42,866 bases of DNA from Carboxylicivirga litoralis (GTDB lineage: Bacteria > Bacteroidota > Bacteroidia > Bacteroidales > Marinilabiliaceae). The stretch covers positions 1 through 42,866 of the forward strand of contig NZ_JAFMVC010000030.1 in assembly GCF_025499605.1 (NCBI RefSeq). Reading direction: 5' to 3'. Positions 8,278 to 15,141 of the stretch are shown in pieces. Position numbers and translations under genes: made by a program. The first letter of the stretch is position 1, and the number at the start of each line of letters is the position of its first letter. The notes under the pieces were generated by a model. That model did not search any database. It worked only from the letters and a program-made list of their open reading frames with translations, and was not told where the DNA came from.

Positions 8278-9366
8278 TTATTTATGGTCAATCTTTAAAC
8301 TGGCATTGTCAATTAATATCTGCACTTTTTCTTTGGCTGATAAATTATTGTAGTTAAAGATTATCGTTTCATTTTCTATTTTATCTTGCCAGTTATCAGT
8401 ACTTGCTTTCAAATCTTTTGGAATATTTATGTCGCTTTTAGGAGCCATAATGGCACACGAGTAGCTTCGCGGTTGGGTAATTTCAACATTGCAATTCGCA
8501 TATTTCGAATTGATTTTTAATAAATCAAATGCCGCATCCATGCCTAAATGTTTTAGTGCACCATATTGCATCACCATATTAAATTCCTTTTTCAGATTTA
8601 AAATTGATAGTTTCGAAAAATACGATTCTCCGAACAAGTGACTTAATTCATCAATCTGGTAATCATCGCGTTTTGATTGCAGTTTAATCAAATCACATTG
8701 GTCGATCTTTACTACAGAGGATTTGGAAACAATATCTAGCTGCTGTCCTGAATTAATATTTACTTTACTAAAATTTAGGTTGAGCGACGTTTGTTTCATC
8801 GATTCAATCATCACATCACCAAAAGCAAGTGTAAGGTTATTATTGCCTGTTATTTTATGGCCCTGAAAATCTCCATTTGATAGGTTAATATTAAGATTAC
8901 CAGCAAAATCAGGGATGAAAATATTGCCATAACGGTTATTAACTTTTAGGTTTATATGTGCCGGCACTTTAACAAAGTAATCAATGCGTGTGCGCGAGTT
9001 GTCAGGTATTTGCAGGTTGGTTACTTCTTTTATGTTTTTGAAAAACGAAGCGTATTTACTGCCAAATACTGTTTCAGCCATCATATAGGCCGAATTACCG
9101 GTAATCTTAAATTGCACATTATCTTTTATCTTATTAAAGCGGGCTTCATTCTTTTCCGAAATAAAGAAGTTAATGCTGATATCCACCGAATCTTTGTCCC
9201 AGGTTGAGAAATGGATATTACCATACTTGTTGTTTACCTCGAGCGTTGAAGATGGTAAAACATAAAAGCTTTCGTGCCGCTTTATTTCCTCGGTTAAAGT
9301 TTGTGCCTGCGCATAAACAAACAGGGTTAAAAAGCTAATGAGCAGATATAGTAATTTATAACGCAT
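8278..9366 (-). CDS. DUF4097-like exported beta-helix protein
   Basis: The 362-residue protein has a signal peptide (about 1-21, VYAQAQ) followed by repeated short strands with the recurring pattern V-N-N-K/R-Y-G-N-I (residues about 43-52 and 142-149). This is the pattern of DUF4097-type putative adhesin domains that build a parallel beta solenoid. Such genes often follow ECF sigma and anti-sigma genes in Bacteroidota. Its first 11 bases overlap the end of the anti-sigma-like gene, which suggests translational coupling. The role is unknown; sensing or surface structure would fit the context. The family call rests on pattern recognition only. Confidence 0.75.
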   Translation of the reverse strand: MRYKLLYLLISFLTLFVYAQAQTLTEEIKRHESFYVLPSSTLEVNNKYGNIHFSTWDKDSVDISINFFISEKNEARFNKIKDNVQFKITGNSAYMMAETVFGSKYASFFKNIKEVTNLQIPDNSRTRIDYFVKVPAHINLKVNNRYGNIFIPDFAGNLNINLSNGDFQGHKITGNNNLTLAFGDVMIESMKQTSLNLNFSKVNINSGQQLDIVSKSSVVKIDQCDLIKLQSKRDDYQIDELSHLFGESYFSKLSILNLKKEFNMVMQYGALKHLGMDAAFDLLKINSKYANCNVEITQPRSYSCAIMAPKSDINIPKDLKASTDNWQDKIENETIIFNYNNLSAKEKVQILIDNASLKIDHK

Positions 9367-9889
9367 AGGATGTGTGAGTTTGTTCGTTATCTTCCTGTTG
9401 TTCTTCTAAAAACTGCATGATGTCTTCCAAAATTGACAGTTTCATGCGGTAATTTTGAATCATGGCTTCTACAACTTCTGTATTATCGACATTGTCTTTC
9501 AGATCGCGTTTTAACTCGGCCATAATAGTATCCAGTTCAGCCAGGTCATTGTCCATCTCGGTTTGCAGTTCGGGATATTGAGCCGACATCTGATACACCT
9601 GAGCTCTTTTTTGATTGACTTCGGTAGCGTAATACAATTCAGCTTCACTCATGTAACTGACTTCTGCTATTTGTTCGCCATTGTTTTGTGGCTGTAATAC
9701 GGTTACATAAAGCATAATGCCAATCAGAGCAGCCGCAGCTGCAATGCCACTATAACGAAGTATCCTGAATCGCTTGTGTTTATGTCCGTGCAATTGCTTA
9801 TCAATGGCGTCCCAGCCACCAATAGGTGCATCAAGACTATCAAAAGCTCCTCTGTTTTGGTCAATGTATTGTTTTAGGCGATCATTCAT
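9356..9889 (-). CDS. Putative membrane anti-sigma factor
   Basis: The 177-residue protein has a short cytoplasmic N terminus (MNDRLKQYIDQNRGAFDSLD, then W-D-A-I), one transmembrane segment at about residues 46-66 (YSGIAAAAALIGIMLYVTVLQ) and a periplasmic, strongly helical C-terminal part rich in Glu, Asp and Gln that may form a coiled coil. This layout, directly after the sigma gene (11-base gap), is typical of the single-pass regulators that hold ECF sigma factors at the membrane in Bacteroidota. No zinc-binding anti-sigma motif (HxxxCxxC) is present, so it is not of the ZAS type. The function is inferred from layout and position. Confidence 0.75.
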   Translation of the reverse strand: MNDRLKQYIDQNRGAFDSLDAPIGGWDAIDKQLHGHKHKRFRILRYSGIAAAAALIGIMLYVTVLQPQNNGEQIAEVSYMSEAELYYATEVNQKRAQVYQMSAQYPELQTEMDNDLAELDTIMAELKRDLKDNVDNTEVVEAMIQNYRMKLSILEDIMQFLEEQQEDNEQTHTSYAL

Positions 9890-9900
9890 AACACATCAAT

Positions 9901-10467
9901 TTAATTAAGCTTGTATTGCATTGAGCTGGCTTTTAATATTTCGGTTAATTTTCGTTTGGCTCTTGCTAATTGTGATTTCGATGTCGAAACTGTAATGTTC
10001 ATTATTTCAGCAATTTCCTGATGATCATAGCCTTCGAGCATATACAGCGAAAAGATTATGCGGTATCCGTCGGGCAGCATGCTCATGGCTAGTTTAATAT
10101 GTTCAACCTTTAGTTCCAGTTCATCCTCGTTTTCTTGTTCTTCATTAATAATATCAGGCGTTATCTCTTCGTTTAATTCCAGGTTCAGTTTGCGACGTTT
10201 TAGTTCATTGATGCAACGGTTAATAGTGATTCGTTTTATCCATGCTCCAAAAGTTGAATCAAACCGAAAACTATGTAATCGTCTGAAAGCTTCACAAAAC
10301 ACTTCTTGTAACATATCTTCAGCATCTTCTGTGCTATTCATCATGCGGTAGCAAATATTGAACATAGCCCTGGCATAGAGTTCATATAGCTTTCTCTGTG
10401 CTTTGGCATTGCCTTTCGCCGCTTTCTCAATGATGGGTTTATGTATGTCGGTACTGTGTTGTGTCAA
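9901..10467 (-). CDS. ECF-type RNA polymerase sigma factor
   Basis: The 188-residue protein has sigma region 2 at about residues 22-66 (LYELYARAMFNICYRMMNSTEDAEDMLQEVF, with the D-A-E-D-x-x-Q-E core-binding pattern) and region 4 at about 130-180 (LPDGYRIIFSLYMLEGYDHQEIAEIM, then an SKSQLARAKRKL recognition helix). Regions 1 and 3 are absent, which defines the ECF group. It heads a five-gene operon containing its likely anti-sigma partner and envelope proteins, pointing to control of an envelope response. Autoregulation is usual for such operons, but I could not pick a certain promoter upstream. Confidence 0.95.
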   Translation of the reverse strand: MTQHSTDIHKPIIEKAAKGNAKAQRKLYELYARAMFNICYRMMNSTEDAEDMLQEVFCEAFRRLHSFRFDSTFGAWIKRITINRCINELKRRKLNLELNEEITPDIINEEQENEDELELKVEHIKLAMSMLPDGYRIIFSLYMLEGYDHQEIAEIMNITVSTSKSQLARAKRKLTEILKASSMQYKLN

Positions 10468-10617
10468 TTTTTAGCTAATTGTCGGTTTAAAGACAGAGGG
10501 CATTTAAAAAGGATGCACCGGATTGAAATAAAAGTGGATGTTTTTTTGAGAATATTTGTGGTGACTTATATTTAGTGTGAGTTATGGTGTTGAAATACAG
10601 TAATATATAGTGAGGTG

Positions 10618-11151
10618 TTATTTGTTTTTTTCCTCAATTAATTTCAGGATTTTTTTAGCCCGATTAACTTCCCCCTTACTTCCATAGGGCAAAAGGTTTT
10701 CAAGAACAGCTTTCAGTTCAGGAATCAATTCAGGATATGGGATTGTTAAATCGTAAATTATTTGCATGCAATGTGCTTTGACAGCAATAGGGGTGTCTTC
10801 GGTTTGTAGCCATTCGAAACAACAATCGAGCAGTTGCCCATCGGCTATCTCGCTTAAATCGTGTTGCGATAATATTCGAAGGTAGTGGCGTTTTATACTT
10901 TGATTGCTGAGTTTTGGAGTACGATCCATTATTAATTCAAGGTACTCTTCCAAAATATTGGACTTTATGTCGTGCGCCAAATCAAGCAGATACGCTGTTC
11001 GCCAGGCAATCTTCTGATCAGGGTGTTCGTTTAGCTCAAGAAGTAACTTCACATCATTGGGGTTTTGACATATTTCAGAAGCTAATGTTTTAAAGGTATC
11101 GTTCCATTCACCCAATACATATTCTATAATTTGTTCTTTTCGGTCAAGCAT
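10618..11151 (-). CDS. HEAT-like repeat protein, function unknown
   Basis: The 177-residue all-helical cytosolic protein has no signal peptide. Pairs of amphipathic helices recur about every 35-40 residues (NPNDVKLLLELNEHPDQKIAWRTAYLLDLA; KRHYLRILSQHDLSEIADGQLLDCCFEWLQ), the pattern of HEAT/ARM solenoids used in protein binding. It stands alone between the ECF operon and the divergent lnb-like gene. I know similar Bacteroidota proteins only as hypothetical. Confidence 0.7.
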   Translation of the reverse strand: MLDRKEQIIEYVLGEWNDTFKTLASEICQNPNDVKLLLELNEHPDQKIAWRTAYLLDLAHDIKSNILEEYLELIMDRTPKLSNQSIKRHYLRILSQHDLSEIADGQLLDCCFEWLQTEDTPIAVKAHCMQIIYDLTIPYPELIPELKAVLENLLPYGSKGEVNRAKKILKLIEEKNK

Positions 11152-11260
11152 AGGTTAATTATTTAGAGCAAATATAATAGTGATATATGACGAAAGCGAA
11201 TGGATGGAATAATTGTGGCTTGATAATTATACCTTATAACTAAGGGCTGAATAAAATCAC

Positions 11261-11300
11261 CGATTCGCCCAATTGACAAATCCCCGAATTAACAATTCTG
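11261..11300 (+). repeat. Short array of degenerate 8-bp repeats
   Basis: Five consecutive octamers in one phase (CGATTCGC, CCAATTGA, CAAATCCC, CGAATTAA, CAATTCTG) resemble the CAAATnAA units that flank the four-helix-bundle gene at 23755-24261. The array lies just upstream of the promoter of the lnb-like gene. It is short and degenerate, so the assignment leans on the better arrays elsewhere. Confidence 0.45.
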
Positions 11301-11316
11301 CCATATTTAATTTTTC

Positions 11317-11324
11317 TATCTTCG
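11317..11324 (+). promoter_or_regulatory. Probable -7 box of the lnb-like gene
   Basis: TATCTTCG differs from the Bacteroidota consensus TAnnTTTG at one base and lies 15 bases before the ATG at 11340. No clear -33 TTTG was found at the expected distance. Confidence 0.4.
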
Positions 11325-11339
11325 ACAAAAAAAGAAAGT

Positions 11340-12497
11340 ATGCGTCATATATTCATTATTGTTCTGATTGTGTTTGCTCATTTTTCAGTTACGGCTCAGC
11401 AAAAGTTGTCAGAACAGGCTCAAATATCATTGCTGACCTGTTCACCCGGAAATGAACTATACTCATTATTTGGGCACAGTGCCATTCGTGTACATGATCC
11501 GGTTGGTGGCTTTGATTGGGTATTTAATTATGGCACTTTCGATTTTGACACGCCTAATTTCTATTTAAAGTTTGCCAATGGTAACCTAAATTATATGCTT
11601 CGGGTAGGCAACTATCGCACATTCATTAGAAACTATGGTTATGAAAAGCGCAGTGTTTGGGAGCAAAAAATCCATTTCACAGAAAAAGAAAAGCAGCAGT
11701 TTTTTAAAGCCATTGTTTTAAATGCTCAGCCAGAGAATTGCTATTATCGATACGATTTTTTATTTGATAATTGTGCTACACGTATCAGGGATATTATAGA
11801 GGATAATTTAGACGGTGGGTTACAATATGATGAAGCTGGAGCAGAGGAAAACACATATCGTGAGATGTTGCATTTGTATGATGCCAAACTACCGTGGGTT
11901 GCCGACGGATTAGATATAATCTTAGGTATGAAAACCGATGATGATGCTAATTTATATAACCAAATGTTTTTGCCCGATTACCTGATGCAACATTTGGTTG
12001 GTGCTGTAAAAGCCGATGCCACTCCTTTGCTTGGTGAGACTAAAACCTTGTTATCCTTTGACCAATCAATTAAGAAAAACTGGTTTACACCTGCGCTATT
12101 GTTTTGGTTGTTATTGCTTATTTCACTTGTATTCATGTATTTCGAATTAAAGCGAAAAAAAGCATTTCTTTTTGTTAACCGTTTGTTTTTGCTGCTAACC
12201 GGAGTCGTTGGCTGTCTTATTTTCTTTTTATGGTTTTTATCGCGCCATAGCGTGACTGGTGAAAATTTTAATATGTTGTGGGCTATCCCGTTTAATGTGT
12301 TTGTCGCTTTCTTTGGAGCCTGGTTTTTCCGTTCTAAAAGTTTTCATTTTTACTTGCTGTTTTTAATCATCTGTGCCATCCTACCTATTGCTTTTAGCTG
12401 GTTAATTCCACAATACTTGCCGTCTGTTGTTTATCCACTTTGCTTGTTGCTTATTAGCAGGTATGGTAGTTGGTACTATATCTTAACAAGGCATTAA
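11340..12497 (+). CDS. Lnb-like (DUF4105) lipoprotein N-acyltransferase candidate
   Basis: The 385-residue protein has a signal peptide (1-19, SVTAQ), a periplasmic DUF4105 domain (about 25-220) and a C-terminal membrane part with about five helices (from 245 to the end). The domain shows the motif FGHSAIRV with His46 and F-D-N-C-A-T-R with Cys145, a His-then-Cys order like permuted NlpC/P60 thiol enzymes. In Bacteroides this domain family includes Lnb, which adds the third acyl chain to lipoproteins. The following thioredoxin gene overlaps its end by up to 28 bases or starts 45 bases later, so they are co-transcribed. The domain call is firm; the acyltransferase activity here is inferred. 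Confidence 0.82.
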   Translation: MRHIFIIVLIVFAHFSVTAQQKLSEQAQISLLTCSPGNELYSLFGHSAIRVHDPVGGFDWVFNYGTFDFDTPNFYLKFANGNLNYMLRVGNYRTFIRNYGYEKRSVWEQKIHFTEKEKQQFFKAIVLNAQPENCYYRYDFLFDNCATRIRDIIEDNLDGGLQYDEAGAEENTYREMLHLYDAKLPWVADGLDIILGMKTDDDANLYNQMFLPDYLMQHLVGAVKADATPLLGETKTLLSFDQSIKKNWFTPALLFWLLLLISLVFMYFELKRKKAFLFVNRLFLLLTGVVGCLIFFLWFLSRHSVTGENFNMLWAIPFNVFVAFFGAWFFRSKSFHFYLLFLIICAILPIAFSWLIPQYLPSVVYPLCLLLISRYGSWYYILTRH

Positions 12498-12541
12498 CAA
12501 ATCGCGTTAAACCAAAAACTGTTGCTGCTGTTTTTCTAATT

Positions 12542-13021
12542 ATGAAACAGCTTAGTTTATTGGTATTTATTATTTTGGGGTTAATTGCTTCTGTCAAATC
12601 GCAAACTATTGAAGAGGTTACAATGTATCAGCTGCTTGAGCGTGTAACACAATCAGATGATACATTGTATGTAGTTAATTTTTGGGCTACATGGTGTCCG
12701 CCTTGTGTTGAAGAATTACCCATTTTCGAATCGGATGAATTACAGCAGGCCAGTCAAAAAGTAAAGGTTTTGTTAGTGAGTCTGGATTTTAAATCACAAA
12801 AAGAAAAACAATTACTCCCATTTCTTCAGAAAAAGCAGGTGAAGCAAGAAGTTTTGCTTTTGGATGAACGCAACCCCAATGAATGGATTGATAAAATAAA
12901 TGCAAATTGGTCAGGAGCCATTCCTGCCACGGTTGTTTACCATCAAAAACAACAGGTGTTTCATGAAGGTGAGTTGGATTTGCCACAGTTATTGCAATTA
13001 GTTTCAAGCATTAATCAATAA
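12542..13021 (+). CDS. TlpA-like thioredoxin-fold protein
   Basis: From the ATG at 12542 the protein is 159 residues with a signal peptide (MKQLSLLVFIILGLIASVKS). The frame is open upstream to 12470, inside lnb, but only the later start gives an export signal. The redox motif W-C-P-P-C lies at residues 51-55 with both cysteines present, inside NFWATWCPPCVEELP, typical of TlpA/ResA thiol reductants in the periplasm. The C-terminal cis-proline region (GAIPATVVYHQ) is intact. It follows the lnb-like gene and precedes another thioredoxin-fold gene by 11 bases. It may keep a periplasmic thiol enzyme reduced, possibly the Cys-dependent neighbour; that link is inference. Confidence 0.9.
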   Translation: MKQLSLLVFIILGLIASVKSQTIEEVTMYQLLERVTQSDDTLYVVNFWATWCPPCVEELPIFESDELQQASQKVKVLLVSLDFKSQKEKQLLPFLQKKQVKQEVLLLDERNPNEWIDKINANWSGAIPATVVYHQKQQVFHEGELDLPQLLQLVSSINQ

Positions 13022-13032
13022 AATCAACTATT

Positions 13033-13614
13033 ATGAGAAAGTATGTATTATTATTGGCAATTGTTGTCAGTGTATTTAGTTTACACGCACAAGTAAAAGT
13101 AGGGGATAAAGCTCCGGATTTTAAACTAATTAATACTGACTATCAAAAGGTGGCTTTATCAGACTTTAGTGACCAGGAAGGTGTTATTCTTATCTTCACT
13201 TGTAACCATTGTCCGTATGCCAAGTTTTATGAAGAGCGTATTAATTTGTTGCACAAAGCCTATGAACCACAAAAGTTTCCTGTGGTAGCAATAAACCCAA
13301 ATGATTCGGTTAAATATGCTACTGATGGTTTTTCGCACATGGTAGCTAAGCAATATCAATTTCCATATTTATTGGATAATGAAGGTGTTTATAAAGCGTA
13401 TGGGGCAACTAAAACACCACATGTGTTTTTATTGGATAATACACGTAACGGTTTCGAAGTAGCATATATTGGAGCGATTGATGACAGTCCGCAGGAAGCA
13501 TCGCAGGTGAAAGTAAAATACCTTGAAGATGCTATAAAAGCAGTAAAAGAAGGTAAAAAGGTTAATCCGGATTTTACGAAAGCCATTGGTTGTAGTATTA
13601 AGCCGTTTCAATAG
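13033..13614 (+). CDS. Exported peroxiredoxin-like thioredoxin-fold protein
   Basis: The 193-residue protein has a signal peptide (1-19, SLHAQ) and an AhpC/TSA-type domain starting VGDKAPDFKLINTDYQK. The active site is C-N-H-C at residues 57-60 (FTCNHCPYAKFYEERI), a variant found in a group of thioredoxin-like proteins that is neither the CPxC of TlpA nor the single Cys of classical peroxiredoxins. A further Cys occurs near the C terminus (AIGCSIKPF). It is the last gene of the lnb-like operon, ended by the strong hairpin at 13634. Peroxide reduction or disulfide exchange is plausible; the substrate is unknown. Confidence 0.85.
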   Translation: MRKYVLLLAIVVSVFSLHAQVKVGDKAPDFKLINTDYQKVALSDFSDQEGVILIFTCNHCPYAKFYEERINLLHKAYEPQKFPVVAINPNDSVKYATDGFSHMVAKQYQFPYLLDNEGVYKAYGATKTPHVFLLDNTRNGFEVAYIGAIDDSPQEASQVKVKYLEDAIKAVKEGKKVNPDFTKAIGCSIKPFQ

Positions 13615-13633
13615 GATTTGGAATAAATATTTT

Positions 13634-13672
13634 AATAATGGTTTCATCGAATAGATGAAACCATTATTTTTG
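13634..13672 (+). terminator. Strong terminator overlapping the next gene's promoter
   Basis: A 15-bp perfect stem (13634-13648 with 13654-13668) with a five-base loop ends the lnb/thioredoxin operon. Its T tract is also part of TATTTTTG at 13665-13672, a perfect TAnnTTTG -7 box placed 16 bases before the ATG of the serine hydrolase. Terminator and promoter therefore share bases. Confidence 0.85.
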
Positions 13673-13688
13673 TAGCACTTACGAGTGA

Positions 13689-15020
13689 ATGATGAAGTTA
13701 GTATATAAATCCCTATTCGCCATTGCCATTACTGGCACTTTATGGATAACCTCTTCAATGGTTAACCCAGTTTCAGAGTCGTATGGCAGCGATTTTAATC
13801 CACCTGGAACAAAAGTCAGTTCTTTTCATGTACCGGGATTTATGTCAGACAATCCTGAGTTTGCATATCTTGAAAAACAAGTTGAGCGCTTTATGCGCCG
13901 TGAATTGCTTGAAGGAGCATCAATAGCTATTGCTAAAGACGGTGAGTTGGTTTATGCCAAAGGCTTTGGAAATGCTGATAAAGAAACAGAGCAAAAGGTG
14001 GAACCTCATAATCTGTTCCGCATCGCCAGCATCTCCAAGTTAATAACAGCAGCTGGCATTATGCGCCTTCAGGAACAAGGAGCTTTAACACTTGATTCTA
14101 AAGTTTTTGGTACTGAAGGGATTCTAAATGACTCAATATACCTGAATTATCGAGATAAACGAGTAGAGCAAATCACAGTAGGTCATTTAATGGAACATAG
14201 CGGAGGTTGGACCACACGTTGGGGCGATCAGATGTTTATGCCTACAGTTGTAGCTCGTTCATTGCATAAACCGTTACCGGTTACAAAAAGTGATATCATT
14301 CAGTTTGTATTGAATAAGCGTCTTCATTTTACGCCCGGACAATCGTCGTATTATTCCAATCTGGGATATATGATTTTAGGTGAAGTTATTTCAAAGGCGT
14401 CTGGTATGGATTACGAGAAATACATTCAAACTAATTTGTTATATCCACTCGGTATTTTCGATATGCGCATTGGAGGCAGTCATTTGCACGAGCGGGCAGA
14501 GCTGGAAGTAAAGTATTACGAGCCAACACCAACTTTTTATGTAAGCGATTATAAAGGCGACACTACCCAGGTTTTACGGACATATGGTGGCAATGATATG
14601 AATTCATTAGGTGCTGCCGGAGGATGGATTGCATCATCTACTGATTTAATGAAACTAATGCTGGCAATTGATGGCTTTGATACTTACCCTGATTACTTAA
14701 AGCCTGAAAGTGTTGAAAGAATGGTGAGTAGTGACGATAATAATTACGGTCCGCTTGGCTGGCGACGCATTCGATCAAACACCTGGTATCGTACAGGAAC
14801 TTTAGCAGGCACATCTGCTTTAATGGCTCGTAAGGATAATGGTATTTCTTACGTCGTATTGTTTAATACTGGAAGCTGGAAAGGACCAGCCTTGGCCAAT
14901 GATATATCTAAAGTAATGGAGAGAGGCATTAAATCCATTGAGCAATGGCCCGAATACAATCTTTTTGAAATGGATAATACTTGGGCCAGTACGCGTCGAC
15001 GTCCACAGGTAATTTATTGA
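13689..15020 (+). CDS. Serine hydrolase, class C beta-lactamase family
   Basis: The 443-residue protein belongs to the S12/beta-lactamase C fold (penicillin-binding proteins, esterases and D-peptidases). The nucleophile motif SxxK is S114-I-S-K117 (FRIASISKLITAAG), the second motif is Y-S-N (SSYYSNLGYMILGEVISKASG), and RTGTLAGTSALM supplies the third, KTG-like strand. An N-terminal hydrophobic segment (about 5-25) suggests export. True beta-lactamase activity is unlikely; D-amino-acid peptide or ester cleavage fits the family. Either ATG of the initial ATGATG could start it. It is monocistronic from the promoter at 13665. Confidence 0.9.
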   Translation: MMKLVYKSLFAIAITGTLWITSSMVNPVSESYGSDFNPPGTKVSSFHVPGFMSDNPEFAYLEKQVERFMRRELLEGASIAIAKDGELVYAKGFGNADKETEQKVEPHNLFRIASISKLITAAGIMRLQEQGALTLDSKVFGTEGILNDSIYLNYRDKRVEQITVGHLMEHSGGWTTRWGDQMFMPTVVARSLHKPLPVTKSDIIQFVLNKRLHFTPGQSSYYSNLGYMILGEVISKASGMDYEKYIQTNLLYPLGIFDMRIGGSHLHERAELEVKYYEPTPTFYVSDYKGDTTQVLRTYGGNDMNSLGAAGGWIASSTDLMKLMLAIDGFDTYPDYLKPESVERMVSSDDNNYGPLGWRRIRSNTWYRTGTLAGTSALMARKDNGISYVVLFNTGSWKGPALANDISKVMERGIKSIEQWPEYNLFEMDNTWASTRRRPQVIY

Positions 15021-15141
15021 TAGTTTTGAAAAGTGGTTGAATTTCAGTTTATTGAACACTCTTCTCCTTAATTGAACAAGCCTAGGTTTTGTATTGAATT
15101 GTTTTTTGTGATTTTTATCAATCATAATCAAGAACCAAAAA

